Source: Hormiphora californensis (lineage: Eukaryota; Ctenophora; Tentaculata; Cydippida; Pleurobrachiidae). From it: a stretch of 64,000 bases of DNA. Under the pieces are notes generated by a model. The model saw only the letters and a program-made list of their open reading frames with translations. It made no database searches and had not been told where the DNA came from. The DNA is taken from positions 6,593,397-6,657,396 of the forward strand of contig CM035351.1 in assembly GCA_020137815.1 (NCBI GenBank). Reading direction: 5' to 3'. Made by a program: the position numbers and the translations under genes. Shown here one piece after another: positions 34,179 through 46,479 of this stretch (position 1 is the stretch's first letter; the number at the start of each line of letters is the position of its first letter).

Positions 34179-35339
34179 TTATACCACCCTCCGTACTTCA
34201 AAGAACCGCTTTAGATAGTATATCTGTCCCAGAGACATCGCCAGTAGGACCAGTGCCTCAAAGAATGCCCACCAAACCACTCTCGTGTTCGTGGAATTGT
34301 TAACTGAAAATAGAAAATGTGACAGCTTGTTTGTTTACACACCTGACACCGACAGAATGTGACACAAGAATTATGGAGCACCCCTTACGGGATCGGTCGT
34401 GCGCGCTATGCTGACAACTAAACTTTGTACAGATGGGACGCGCCGCGCACTGCATACTCTCACACCCCGTGACTTCAGTGTTACGTGTACCGATCCACAT
34501 GAGTGTGTGTGTGCCTCTCTCTCTCTTTCTTCAACTGCCCATTCATCTTGGGCATATAACACGAGAGATAAGAAAGGGAGATATTACTTTATCTCAACTT
34601 ACTCATAGAGTGGGTCCTGTCCCTGACTTCCATATATTCCTGGTCGTGTTTTACCCCAACTAGAGCTGTTCGGAGCTCACTCAATTGCTCAGCTAGCTTA
34701 TCGTGATCTGAGGGAGTGGAAACGGGCTCAATAATAACTAAAATATTACTCATTTCTAGTCCGGGAGTAGAGTATAAAAACGGGCTCAAGATTAAGCTTG
34801 ATATTACTAGTTCCTAGGTGTAAGTGGGAATACCTTTGTCAATAGAATCAGCATGGTCCTCCTTATGATGATCCATCACCAATATCCATACTAAACATAA
34901 CAACCTTCGCAGTCATCTTGCTCATTGTATTACTAAAACAGTATTTATATTGCCCGTCCATATAGGCACTGAACGCATATTTACCACTACTCTCCCTGCT
35001 CCCCTTATACACAGACTTTCCCTCTGGACCAAATATCTGGAAATGGGAGGTATGTAAACAAGAAAATTTGATAATTTTAGATAATAATGTTGGGTAAAAT
35101 TAGAGAAAACAACGATTTGGCAGTACTAAAATTCAATTAATTTGAAAACCTACCGATACATCGATATCAAGGAACCCTCCCTCTGCCACTTCGAATGTTA
35201 AGGTCATTTTAGTTCCACTGGTGGCTGTGTCGAAGAAGCAGGTTTCCGTTTTAGGATCCACAGATGTAAAGAAGGAGTGTGCACTGGCCAGCAGCATGGA
35301 TAGGAGGAGAAGGAGTTTCATCGGGAACAACTGGGTCAT
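34179..35339 (-). CDS. TMED2: p24 family cargo receptor TMED2
   Basis: Four exons on the minus strand: (35339 or) 35321-35154, 35036-34834, 34707-34603, 34303-34179. Start [14 protein letters not shown] gives a signal peptide; an upstream in-frame ATG at 35339 is an alternative. The GOLD domain follows ([45 protein letters not shown]), then a coiled coil ([20 protein letters not shown]). The C-terminus has a membrane segment and cytosolic tail [11 protein letters not shown], matching vertebrate TMED2 closely. It cycles between ER and Golgi in COPI/COPII vesicles. The exon lengths sum to 601 bases, one too many. Frame is lost between MDIGD and DHHKED near 34870-34880, where one extra G would explain it. 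With that base ignored the protein is about 199 residues, close to the family's usual 201. Confidence 0.9.
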
Positions 35340-35635
35340 AACTAGGAAGATACTAAATAGTTATTGAAATCTTAACACACCCTCAACATCCCCTTCAAGA
35401 CAAGATAAACTATGAGCTCCAAAAGTTCTAATCAAAGAATATAAATCTCATGGATATACAGCTGGAGAAAGAATATAAATCACTTGTGAAGACATTTGGA
35501 GAGTTGTCGCGGATTTTACTACACACATATATTTACAAGAAAAGCAGCATTGTAGTCTATCTGTGGCGATATATTTGATCAACACTTGACCAGACAAGAT
35601 TAAGAAAGACACTGAAATCGGAGAAACTAAACTCT
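35340..35635. other. TMED2-USP8 intergenic region
   Basis: About 300 bp between the TMED2 start and the USP8 stop, both on the minus strand. It should hold the TMED2 promoter and USP8 3' UTR. No other feature is seen. Confidence 0.4.
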
Positions 35636-38600
35636 TCACCGTAGGATCTGCCTATCCTCAGCCTCTGAAAAACTCGTATAAAAAAGAAGATAAGCTTCTT
35701 TTTTCTGAGTCTGAGATGCTCTCATGGGTCGAATCACGTGATCATCATACGTGAACCAATCCCCACTGGCAGGATTCCGGGCACAACCAATATAATGTCC
35801 ACCCTCGAGTGTACCAGTATGGTTAGTTACCCCAAATAACCTATACACCTTCCTCTCACGCTCATTGGACACCCACTGACCCCTGGATCCCTGGGCCGCA
35901 AAGCTATCGACTGGAAAGTTAACCATGTTTGATATCTTATCCCGCCACATTCCCGAATAACTAAACCTCTTCAGGATCACCACTAGAATCTTGGGCAACC
36001 TCCATACTGTGATATCTTTATAAGCCTTGCCCATCACTTTGCACTTTTCACACCTCCATTCTATCTCCTCGGGCTGCACAAAACAATCAATACAATCCTG
36101 AAGAGTGACCGTTCCCTTCCCAGGTATGGGTACAGTCAGATACATAAAGCTATCAAATGCAGTTGATATAAATCCACATTTGGCGCATTTTGTTCGACTC
36201 CGGAACTGCCCCTGGAAGAGATCTACAATGACAGAGTCGTTTCGGGCAGTATACTGCTGCCAGGCGATCTGTCCCGCCTCGTGGGGATCCATTTTATTGT
36301 AGTCAACTTCTTTCTGTCGCTGCGGCTTTTCTATCACCTGAGAGAAAAACGGGATAAACACAAAACAGACACAACATAACTCTCCCAGTCTTGTCTCCAG
36401 TATTTGTGTTTAGTAGACACTGTCTACTAAATTCAAAATTTGACTCACCCTATTAAGATCCTCGTGTAGTGCATCCAGCATGAAACTAGTAAACTCCTGA
36501 CTATCCTTCTGAGTAAAATCCAGGAACTGAGGACGGAACTTTCCGATGGCAACCTTCCAATCTTTGGGCGAGAAGTGTCGTATCTCATTGCCCCACATAC
36601 AGTGAATCAGGAAGGCATATTCCTTCGCCACTAGACCTTGTGTTCCCAGGGGGTTGCTCGGATTTACCTCTTTCTTATAATCCCCAGCAAGGAAATACCG
36701 GGTTAGTGGTGCTATGGCTGAGAGACACTGTAGTACCGCGTTCATGAAGCAGGTGTTGCCGATATTCTTCAACCCACACGCACCCCGCTGTACTGAACCA
36801 TAGGAGGGACTCGCCCGGAGACGTTTCTCCTCGAATTCCTCCCGGGATAATGGTTTAACTGTCCGGTTAACAGTGGGTCGTGGTCCATCAGGCTGTTTGG
36901 GCTGTTGTGGCTGGGGTTTAGGAGGGAGAGATTGTGGTTGGGGTTTAGGAGGGAGAGATTGCGGCTGAGGTTTAGGAGGGAGTGATTGTGGTTTAGGAGG
37001 GAGAGATTGTGGCTGGATCGTTGGATGTTGTTGGGGCTGCACTGGCTGGAGGGGCTGCTGCTGAGGAGGAGATTTAGGTTGTTCAGGAAGTGGCCGGATT
37101 GGCTGGGATCTGGAGGGTTTCAGGGGCTGTGACATGGCAGGGATTGAAGGGGCAGAATGTCTGGCTGTTACAGGAACCGGATCCTCTGGAAGTGTCCTGA
37201 AAGAGGGAAGTAGTCAAACTCATTACTAATTTTACCCACTGCTCAACTTTTTTCATTCTAATTCTTAGCTCTAATTCTATAAATCGAGCTGCTTCAAGCG
37301 TAAAATCTGTCTTACCTAGGAATTAAGGGTTTGCTAGACCTATCAATAGTGGGTTTATTGAAACTAGACACGTCTGCATACTCCGCGGTATGAGGAGCAG
37401 CGGGACGGATCTCAGGGGCAATATCCCTAGATCGGGGTATCCTCTCCACCTCAGCGTATATCGGCTCTACCACCTTCTGTAATAAAGAGGAGTGTTTTAG
37501 GGTGTTTTTTGAGCATGCCAACAAGTAAGCTGTCATACACGCGATATGATAACTTGAATGAGTATGGTTGAAATTTAAAGGATCTTTTTGCAGTGAAATA
37601 GGGGGATTTTGCCTTGTTCGACCCTCTCTCAAAGGGTTGTAACAAAGCATGGGGGATTACTCAACTGTTCATCATAACAAACCTCTTTGATGGCAGTGGT
37701 GGCAGAACTACTTGAATCCCCTATCACTGTTCCACCTCCATACTGGTTGATCTGTATATTCTGAACGGGCATGTTTATCTGCACGTTCCTATGTGATGAC
37801 GTCATATCGTCCACTGGTTCAGGTTCGGGTTTTAGGAGTATGGTAGCCCGAGACTCCATGTCTTTATTGAGTGTAGGGTAGATGGGCTCACTCTCCCGGG
37901 GAATGGTGGAGAGAACTGGGGGTGCTGATCTCCTGAAGGGGGCAGTGGGGTTGAATTGTTCATACAGTGTCAAGCCGCAAGCGACTCAACAGTGGGGTTA
38001 GTTAAAGGTGGGATATGAAGAGTGAAGACTGAATAGTAAAAGAGACATGTATGTACATCAATTACAGACCTGTGAATGGTTTATCAAGTTACATACCTTG
38101 TGGTAGGTTTAACAACTTTGTATCTCCGGGCCAGATCAGGGTTAGTACACTGTCTTGGGAAGTGTTCTGCCCAGGATAGGTAGCCACCATCTAATATCTG
38201 AAGAAGAGTATCAAATAGCATGAGTAGGTAGATCATAAGATGTATGTTTAGGAATGTCTGTCGAGTGTGACGACAACAGATGGATGTATCCAATAGTACA
38301 GACAGTGGGTGGGGTGCCAACTGAGTTAACACTGTACCAGCTGATACAGCTGATGGCAAATTGTTTCCTGAAGGAACTCCCTAAACCCTTCTCTAGGCTC
38401 TACAGAAGGGTCTAGATATTGTCTGAGGAAGCCTAGAAAGGTTTGGAGATTGTCTAGGGAGGGCCAGAAAGGTTTAGAGATTGTATTGGGAGGCCGGGGT
38501 AGTACACTACCTTTGGTAGGTCGGCTGATGTGGAAGTAAGACAATCCACAGCACACTCCCTGACAATATTTATAGGATGGTTTGGCACCTCTCTTGTATC

Positions 38601-39995
38601 CTGATATGAGCTGTCATTGTCAAACACAACTATCAAATCATAATCATCCCTCTTCTTCCAGAGATCTTTGTGGGCCTTGACCAGGATCAATTCCGCTAAC
38701 TCACTTGCAGTTAGCCTGAGAACGGAATGGAGGGAAGACATTACAATTTGAGAACAGAAAATTAACAAAACGTTACATGACATATGCCGGTAATATATTT
38801 ACTTGGTGGTAAGATCAAGGTAATTCCTGCATATCAGTATCACTGGGAGGCACTTCATGTGACTGTCCTTGAATTGATCTAGTCGTCTCACGTCAATCAT
38901 CAACACCTGGGTAATTCGATGATTAGAATTATCACAATATTGATGGTTATCTGCTGTTTAGTTTTCGTAACTTTCAAGTTTCCTACCTTTAGTTTAGCAT
39001 CAATAATCCAATTTAGCTCCACAGCAGTTAGGTTCGGCTCTTTCGGTATCATATCTGAATAGATCATTAAATCTTAATTGTGGTCAATTTTACGAATCTA
39101 AATGATCAACTGATAATTCGCCAATATTACAATTAATTTGTTTGACATTATTATTGATTATTCACTAGTATAATTACCTTTTGGTGTTCGTCCGTCAGGG
39201 ATAAGAGGTGTTTGTCCACTGGAAAAGATAGCGAAAGCATCAACAGGAGGTCTACTTGCTTCAATTCGTAGCTGTTCCATTTCTTGGATCTCTCTTTCCT
39301 TCTCTTCAGCCGCTTTTCTTGCCTCTTCCTCTCTTTTACTTTTTTCTTCTTCAGCTCTACGAATCTCTTCGTAAACCTTTTCCAACTTCGTTTGCAGCAA
39401 ATTGATCCGTTCTAGAACCTTTGTTACTCGATCCCGGGTAAAATTAACTCTAAACTCGTCCTGTAACATTGTAACAATAGGTTAATATAATAGAGAATTC
39501 ACTTCATATCACAATGGATCGATGTGGGCAGGAGTCAGGACACCAATTCAAACTACTATATTTTAACAATCAACAATAAGTTATACCATGACGTTTTGCT
39601 GTTTGTTGATGTACACAGCAGTAGCTTGTATTTGTTGGAAGAGCATCCCAAACTTGTAGTAGTACATGTAAGCTCTCTCATGGTCCCCCTTTTCTGTACT
39701 CTGACTCGGCAGAACTGTAGATGGTACTGGCTGCTTTGATGTACCTCAATGTCCTGCAATTATTATTGATATTATTATTTATTCTATATAAAACACCATT
39801 TTGTGAGCAAAAATAGGGTCATTTAATAGCATCGACTCCGAAGGTGATCCTGGAAAGAGGGGGTGTAGTGAGTTCGATATTCTATCCAATATAACAGACT
39901 ATGGAGTCTTACGTTTTAGAGTCACATTTGGGCGGGATATCTATACCAGCTTTATCCTGTAATTCTTCCACTGATTTTGCAATCTTGACCCTCAT
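35636..39995 (-). CDS. USP8: Ubiquitin carboxyl-terminal hydrolase 8 (USP8/UBPY)
   Basis: Eleven minus-strand exons: 39995-39913, 39753-39587, 39460-39178, 39054-38987, 38906-38803, 38715-38511, 38197-38097, 37932-37683, 37476-37316, 37196-36449, 36337-35636. Domain order matches USP8: N-terminal MIT-like helices (ERAYMYYYKFGMLFQQ), a charged coiled coil, a rhodanese-like domain (LTAVELNWIIDAKLK, MIDVRRLDQFKDS, ILDGGYLSW), a Pro-rich linker, then the USP domain with Cys box GLKNIGNTCFMNAVLQCL, zinc-finger CxxC pairs, and His box LEGGHYIGCARN...WFTYDDHV. Two STAM-SH3 motifs PTIDRSSKP and PTVNRTVKP fit the USP8 pattern Px(V/I)(D/N)RxxKP. It deubiquitinates endosomal cargo and ESCRT-0 partners. 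Exon 2 has five Gs where four keep the frame (near 39695); with four, the total is 957 codons including stop. Confidence 0.92.
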
Positions 39996-40949
39996 TTTAT
40001 CTCAAGTATTCACTGCCATTATATCACCCATACGATGTTCAAAAAGACATCCTAGGCAGTTAGTATAGTCAGGTAATATGTGATATCTAGAACACGAGCA
40101 GATCGTAGAGCATATCGGAGACCATAGCAAGGAGCTACGCGATCGGCTTAACGAATTTCATTTGATTTCTTTGTTAGCTGATTATCTCACTGAAAAGCGG
40201 ATAATAAAGTCCAATTTTTAACAATTCACTCCCCCCCTTTTCGTGCATGGATTTTTTCTGGCACACCAGTGCATGGTGTACATGTGGTGCGTGAATAAGT
40301 TTGTTCTCTGGCGTTTATTCAGTAGTGATTAACACGTATGGAGTGTTTATGGCTTCGATAGAGAGGATGAGAGTACAACGGATTTCAAAATTTAGAAAGA
40401 AAGGAGAAAAAAAAATTAAAAAGATTGTCTCAAAATCCCTGTAAAATTTTTAAATCTCAAGTTCAGATGAGCCGCGCGCGGGATGTAATGACGCGCGGCG
40501 CGTTTTATATTTGCGCGTGTAACGCGCGCCGTATTTTTCAACTACTGTTTTCTAGTTTCACCTTCCAGTTTGCTTCGCGCGTTCCGTCAAAGTGATAGTT
40601 CATAATAATGTTACTGATATTAGCTATTGATTACTATTTGTGGTCAGTGCCCGCTATTCTAAGAGGATAATCTTTCAGCTTATGTTTGTGGACAAATTAA
40701 AAACACAAATATTATATCATTGTCAGCTTTCAACAAATTAGATAAAATTAAACTGTAAAATCAAGAAGCGTTTGTTGTGTTGATTATATTTATTAAACTT
40801 GAATGACAATTCAGCATTTCGTGTCACAAAAAAAAGCATATTAGAACCAGGGACCAGGGTGATGAAAGGGAAATTTAGTGATATGGAGTGAATTAAAAAT
40901 GCTGTTCACAATTTGTAATGTTAATCACAATCCGGCCTCATAGTTCATT
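39996..40949. other. Intergenic, USP8 5' flank and receptor 3' UTR
   Basis: Contains a GC-rich block with CGCGCG inverted motifs at 40470-40570, probably repeat-derived. The rest is AT-rich. No gene is seen. Confidence 0.4.
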
Positions 40950-43900
40950 TTAAACACTGGTTAAACTCTCAGATTGTGGAGTGTCCGTACACACGTTAAC
41001 CAGCCGATGGGGAATATCTGGCTCCGATTTGTAGCGAGGTGGGGGAGATGAAGTTGCAATCTCCGAGTAGGCAGGGGGTAATCGCTGTATCTCTTCATGG
41101 TTTAGTCCGCGGTGTTTTTTGTGGCAGTGGCGGAAAATGGTGAAGATGAGAAGGACAGAGATAACTGAAACACACCCGGAGATCGATGTTGCAATAATGA
41201 TAACAGTGGTTAGGTTGCTACACGTCTCTGGAGAATCTGATGGGGGGGGGGTTGTCATGTTTAACTGCATCCTTTGAGAGAATGTCACGAGATGCCCTTT
41301 TACTTTGAGAAAGGGAGAAACATTAAGAAAGTGAGAGATGGAGAGAGGGCCAATAATTATGAATAGTGGAGAATTCGAGTGGCGAGAGTAGGCCCTAAAC
41401 GATTAGTTCTAAGAGGGATTAGAAAGTTCAACTTCGCGTGTTTTCTATGCTACTGAAATTATACGAATATTACAGGAGCCAAGATTATCCTGATAAGGAG
41501 GTATGAAAATATCCTCGTGATCAGGGGTAACTCGAGAAGATAATGGAGGATTAGAGGGGTGCAAAAGTTATTAATCGAGCCTGAATTACTACGACCATTA
41601 TCAAAAAGTCGAAAAGTCTGTGTGTCTTAATTTTGAATATCAACTGACCTAGGCACGTAGTTGAGTTGCAGATATTACAGTTGGTTTCATCTAGTCCGTT
41701 AGGGCAGTCACTAAACCCATCGCACACTAGAGAACACGATAAACATCCAGATCCGCACTTGAACTGTTCAGCTCCACATGTATACGCTGTAGAAAGACAT
41801 GTGTGTGTGTGTGTGTCAACACAATTCAAGATTCCTGGCTAACTAACAAGTTACAGAACTACAATTTAGACTTTGCTGTAACTATAATTTAGACTCGGGT
41901 GTGTAATTCCTGACTTACAGCAGTTTTGTTCATCAGACTTGTCAGTACAGTCGGCAACTCCGTCACATAACCAGGAATCAGGGATGCACCTTTTATCGCA
42001 GGTGGAGTAGCCAGAGGAGCAGTTACCTGAATTTGGAGCGTGAGTAGTTGCTATATTGTGCAGTGTACTACAAGGTACAAGCCGAATATATATTGGGTGC
42101 GATACCTATATTATGTATACTAGTAAGCCCGCTCGCCCTACGGGCGAATGTCGGGGATGGTCATACAGTAAACTAAGTAAATAGTGTAGTATCATTTGAA
42201 ATTTTTTAAATCAGTAAGTTTATCAGGTAAATTAACCACAGGGATTCTTTCGACAGAAAAACCACGGGTCCTCTTTTGCCAGGTCCTGAAGTATTTTATG
42301 AAGGAGCACATTTGTAAAATACTTTCACTTTGCATCCTCAAATCAGTACTCATTCAAATTCGAGGCTACCGAGGGTCTCTACCATTCTATCCTGATCTAA
42401 TAGATATGAATCTAGTACCTTTATTCCTTTTATAAATCACGTTATTAGTATAACCTATTTCTATATATTTTGCGAGATGTTGTATAACATGACATTATAA
42501 ATTTGTTCTATCTTTTCCCTGAAAAAAATACTTTCACGTATTACTTTCATTTCTTATTAGTGCCATTGATACTTTGTTATTACGTGTGTTGACAACAATT
42601 TTGAATAATAATCACCTCTTTTGTAGGATTCTATCACGTAGTCTATAGGCGTCAGCGCCAGTTTGGGACATAGGGCTCCTTCAAACTCGCTGGCGATTGT
42701 GTTGAAGTTGAGTAGTCATGTTCACGAAACGTGGTGAACAGATCAAATCGAGGAAACGATCAATCACACAACCGGCAGAGAGATGAATCAAGGATGCACG
42801 TGCAGTTTAAGGCTCAAGCTGGCAGGTTGCCAGGGTCCCTCTAGGGACAACACGTGCAAAAGGCCATTTCCAGGAATTGTGTGCCATATTTGGTTAAAAA
42901 AACGGGACACAGGATTTCCCTATTTGCTTTAATAATAGTATGATTGGCTATTGAAAATATATTACAATGATATTGTAATAAAAGAAATACATCCCTTGAC
43001 TCAAGGCTTGAGAGGTCAAAATTATGCGATTAGTAAAAATAACCTCACCGTCACCTCTTTTTAGCACACCTCTCACCTGCACAGTTCTCCTCATCGCTAC
43101 CATCGCTGCAATCAGAAACACCATCACACAGCTTGTGGTGCTCTATACAGTGCCCCTCTAATCCACAGGGCAGCAATCCTGGTGCACAAATGTGTCCCAC
43201 GGCCTTATCTGAGGAGGGCGTTGCCATGGTTACTAGGTTTTTAGAAACCTCTTTGCTTAGTTTATTATCATCACTAATTATATGATCATCACTAACACGG
43301 TCGCTTGTAGTGGGAAAACGGTAATGGAAAACGAAGATACAGTAAGACGACGCGCAACCGTGACCAATAAGGGCGCTAGTACGTGCTGACACATGAACTT
43401 TTTGCCGCGCGTTATGCACCGTGCGTGTCTCCTTACTGTATTTTGCGTTACCGTATTTTGACTGCAAGCAGCACTGTAATTATGATTAATTATGGGAGGT
43501 TATAAACAAGTAGGTTCCCACTCCCTGAACTTACCACCACACATGAGTTTAGACTCGTCAGTCCAGTCCCCGCAATCATTCACACCATTACACTTCGTCA
43601 GGTGGTCCACACATCGGCCGTTGGAGCACGTGAAATCCGAACAATCTGACGTGTTTCCTGGTGTATTAGAGGGAGATAAATTCTTAGAAATCTGAGCCTG
43701 TGCAATGCCGCTTGTTTGTAGATAAAACCCTACCGAGAGAGGGTGAGAGAATTATTACTACCAGCGAGGTAAATACACCTACATATGCCCCCTCCAATAT
43801 TATGGGCATGTCTTTATGTTTACGTCAGATGCCGTTTGAACCCTGTCCGACACTAATTTGCTGATTGCATCGGGTCACCCCTGTTTTTCTACCCCTCTTC

Positions 43901-46448
43901 CAGGCCGAATTTGCACCGAACACTGATAAGAAAAGCTGAATATATTTCGTGAGCTTAAATTTAGAGACTCTAAGACAATAACATAACACGAATGCAGAGA
44001 ATATGATTCGGCGTATGCCATAAACTTATTTAGCTCCAGCCACTACTAAAATCCATCAGTCATCGCCCAGGCGTGATCTGATAACTGACAATCCATCACA
44101 ATCCGGATTGTGATGGATTGTCAGTCGAAATAACCATGGATTAATCCATTGCTATTTCGACGTTTGAGAACTATTTATTGGAAATTTGTAGGTATAATAT
44201 TCAAAAGGCAGCCTCCTCCGTGGGAAATGCTCCAGGGACAGGGAAACCCTGGAACTGTGTTAACACACAAACTGATAAGGAGGGACGTGTCAAGTTTCAC
44301 ACACACACACACACATAAGGGGACATGTCCAGGGGTTGTTTTCAATAAACCGCCAGGGGATGTTTTGGAAAAAATCACCGAAAAATTTCAATGAAATTTT
44401 AGCTATCAACTCTGACTTCTGTAGAACTTTTAATTTCCACCAATCAATATTATACATATCTGCAGTTGTCAAAACCTACTTCATGCCGCTATAGCTAATT
44501 CTTGACAGAATTGGAGGAAAGGGAAAAGGATAGATAAAGGTTTGTTGAAATAGAGAGACATGAAACAAGGAGAGGATATAGGGAAAACTAAGTGGAGAGA
44601 GCTTTGAGTTATAACGATGTGTAATGACTTAACATGTCGTGGATAAACTTTCCCACGCATCAATATCTTTTCCCTGGCATATCATCATTTTCAGAAAAAG
44701 GCAGTTATGTGGTCCAGATAACTGAAACTTTATGCACTATGTTTATCAGGAAAACCAATTTGTAGACCTCATCTGTGATCTCGGTCCATAGAAAAATCGA
44801 TTTAACAGCCAAGAGATTCTCATATATGACCAGTATAAATTTAATCCAATATATCCCAATTATGGTGATCCTAAACTGATAATCATCCCAATTATGGTCT
44901 TCATTACCTGAGCCCGTTCCTTCACAGTTGTTCTCATCACTTCCATCTCCACAATCATCATATCCATCACACCTCCAGGTTAGAGCAGAACACTGGCCAT
45001 TATTACAACTCCACTCACTCTCACTACACGCCGCTACCTCCTGGGTGTGGATATGGGGTTAAGGAGTAGGGGGTTTGAGGGGGAGTAAGAGAGGGGGAGT
45101 TAGAACTGGGGTTAGAGGGGTAGGGGTTAGCGGGATAGGGGAGTAAAAGGAGGAGTAAGAGGGGTTCCCGGTAAATCAGAGCTATTTTGTTGCCTTGCTC
45201 GACCCCCACCACAGGAACGAGTAAAAGGGTGCAAGTTAGAGGGGTAGATGCAGTGCTATTGTGATCTGAGATAGCGAGTCGGAATGAGCAGGAGAGATAG
45301 CAGCTGCATTGTTGACCCAGATTTTAATTGTAAAGGAGGTCTGTTTTTTGAGGGTGCGGCCCCATTTTTGTTCTGCAGAAATTGAAAATATTAAAGCTGC
45401 TGAGTGAATTGACTGAATTTTGTTGAGTCGCCTGACACTGTGTCTGTGCTCTGCACGGATTTTTAGAATAAAAAGAAAGTATGAACAATTCAAGAATTTT
45501 GTTAATACAGTCGGACCCCGATTTAACGGCCCCCGATTTAATGGCACCCCGATTTAACGGCAGGATAATCTTCCCCCGATATAGGAAATTAACATTATTT
45601 GACCCCGATTTAGCGGACACCCCGATTTAACGGACAAACCCCCGAGGGTGCCGTTAAATCGGGGTCCGACTGTACCACAGTGTGGTGAGGGGGGAAACCT
45701 TTTTACAAAAGATTTGTCGCGTGCTGGGGTACTATATACACGCTCTCTCTTTCTTTCCAACGCAGCTCGAGGGGGAAACTAGAACATTAGAAAGTTAAGC
45801 ATTTCCGGGGACTTTCTAGCCGTAGTAGTAGTCCTCTTAGAGGATGGAAAAGAGAGGGAGGGAGGGAGAGAGAGAGTGAAGAGAGAGAATGGGCTTTGTG
45901 CGTGAGTGTAAATGAAAAAACACACACACTCTCTCTCGGCGTAAGAAGACCTAATCGTTCTAGTAGTAGCATAAACAGAAGACTTTACTTATTAACTATG
46001 GCATATTTTATAAACGATCAAGGCCATTAATTCGGAATTCTTAATAACCCGGCTGCATTGGTCCGTACTCCGTAGCTTAAATAATGAGAGAGAGAGCGCG
46101 TCTAATGGCCCAATGTGGCACATGATTCGTTTCAAAGTACTATACCCATGATACAAAACAAGTGGTGAGAGCTGCATGCAACCAATAGAGCTGGTCACCA
46201 TGTGTGCAATGCATTTATACATGGGAGGATAGATAAAGGGAGAGATGTGAATATTGGGCATTCATGACATCCTGATATTATTTGCCACCCAACTTGGCAC
46301 ATCTTACAACAAGACGTAGGTTCGATAAGATCCAAGCAAACAAAAGAAAAAGACCGGGTAAATGATTGTCTCACAAAAGACTGTACTCTCCGAACCGGGC
46401 CGATATTACAGCTTCAGTGCCTGATCAGGTTTTTCGAAAAGTAAATTT

Positions 46449-46479
<31 letters not shown>

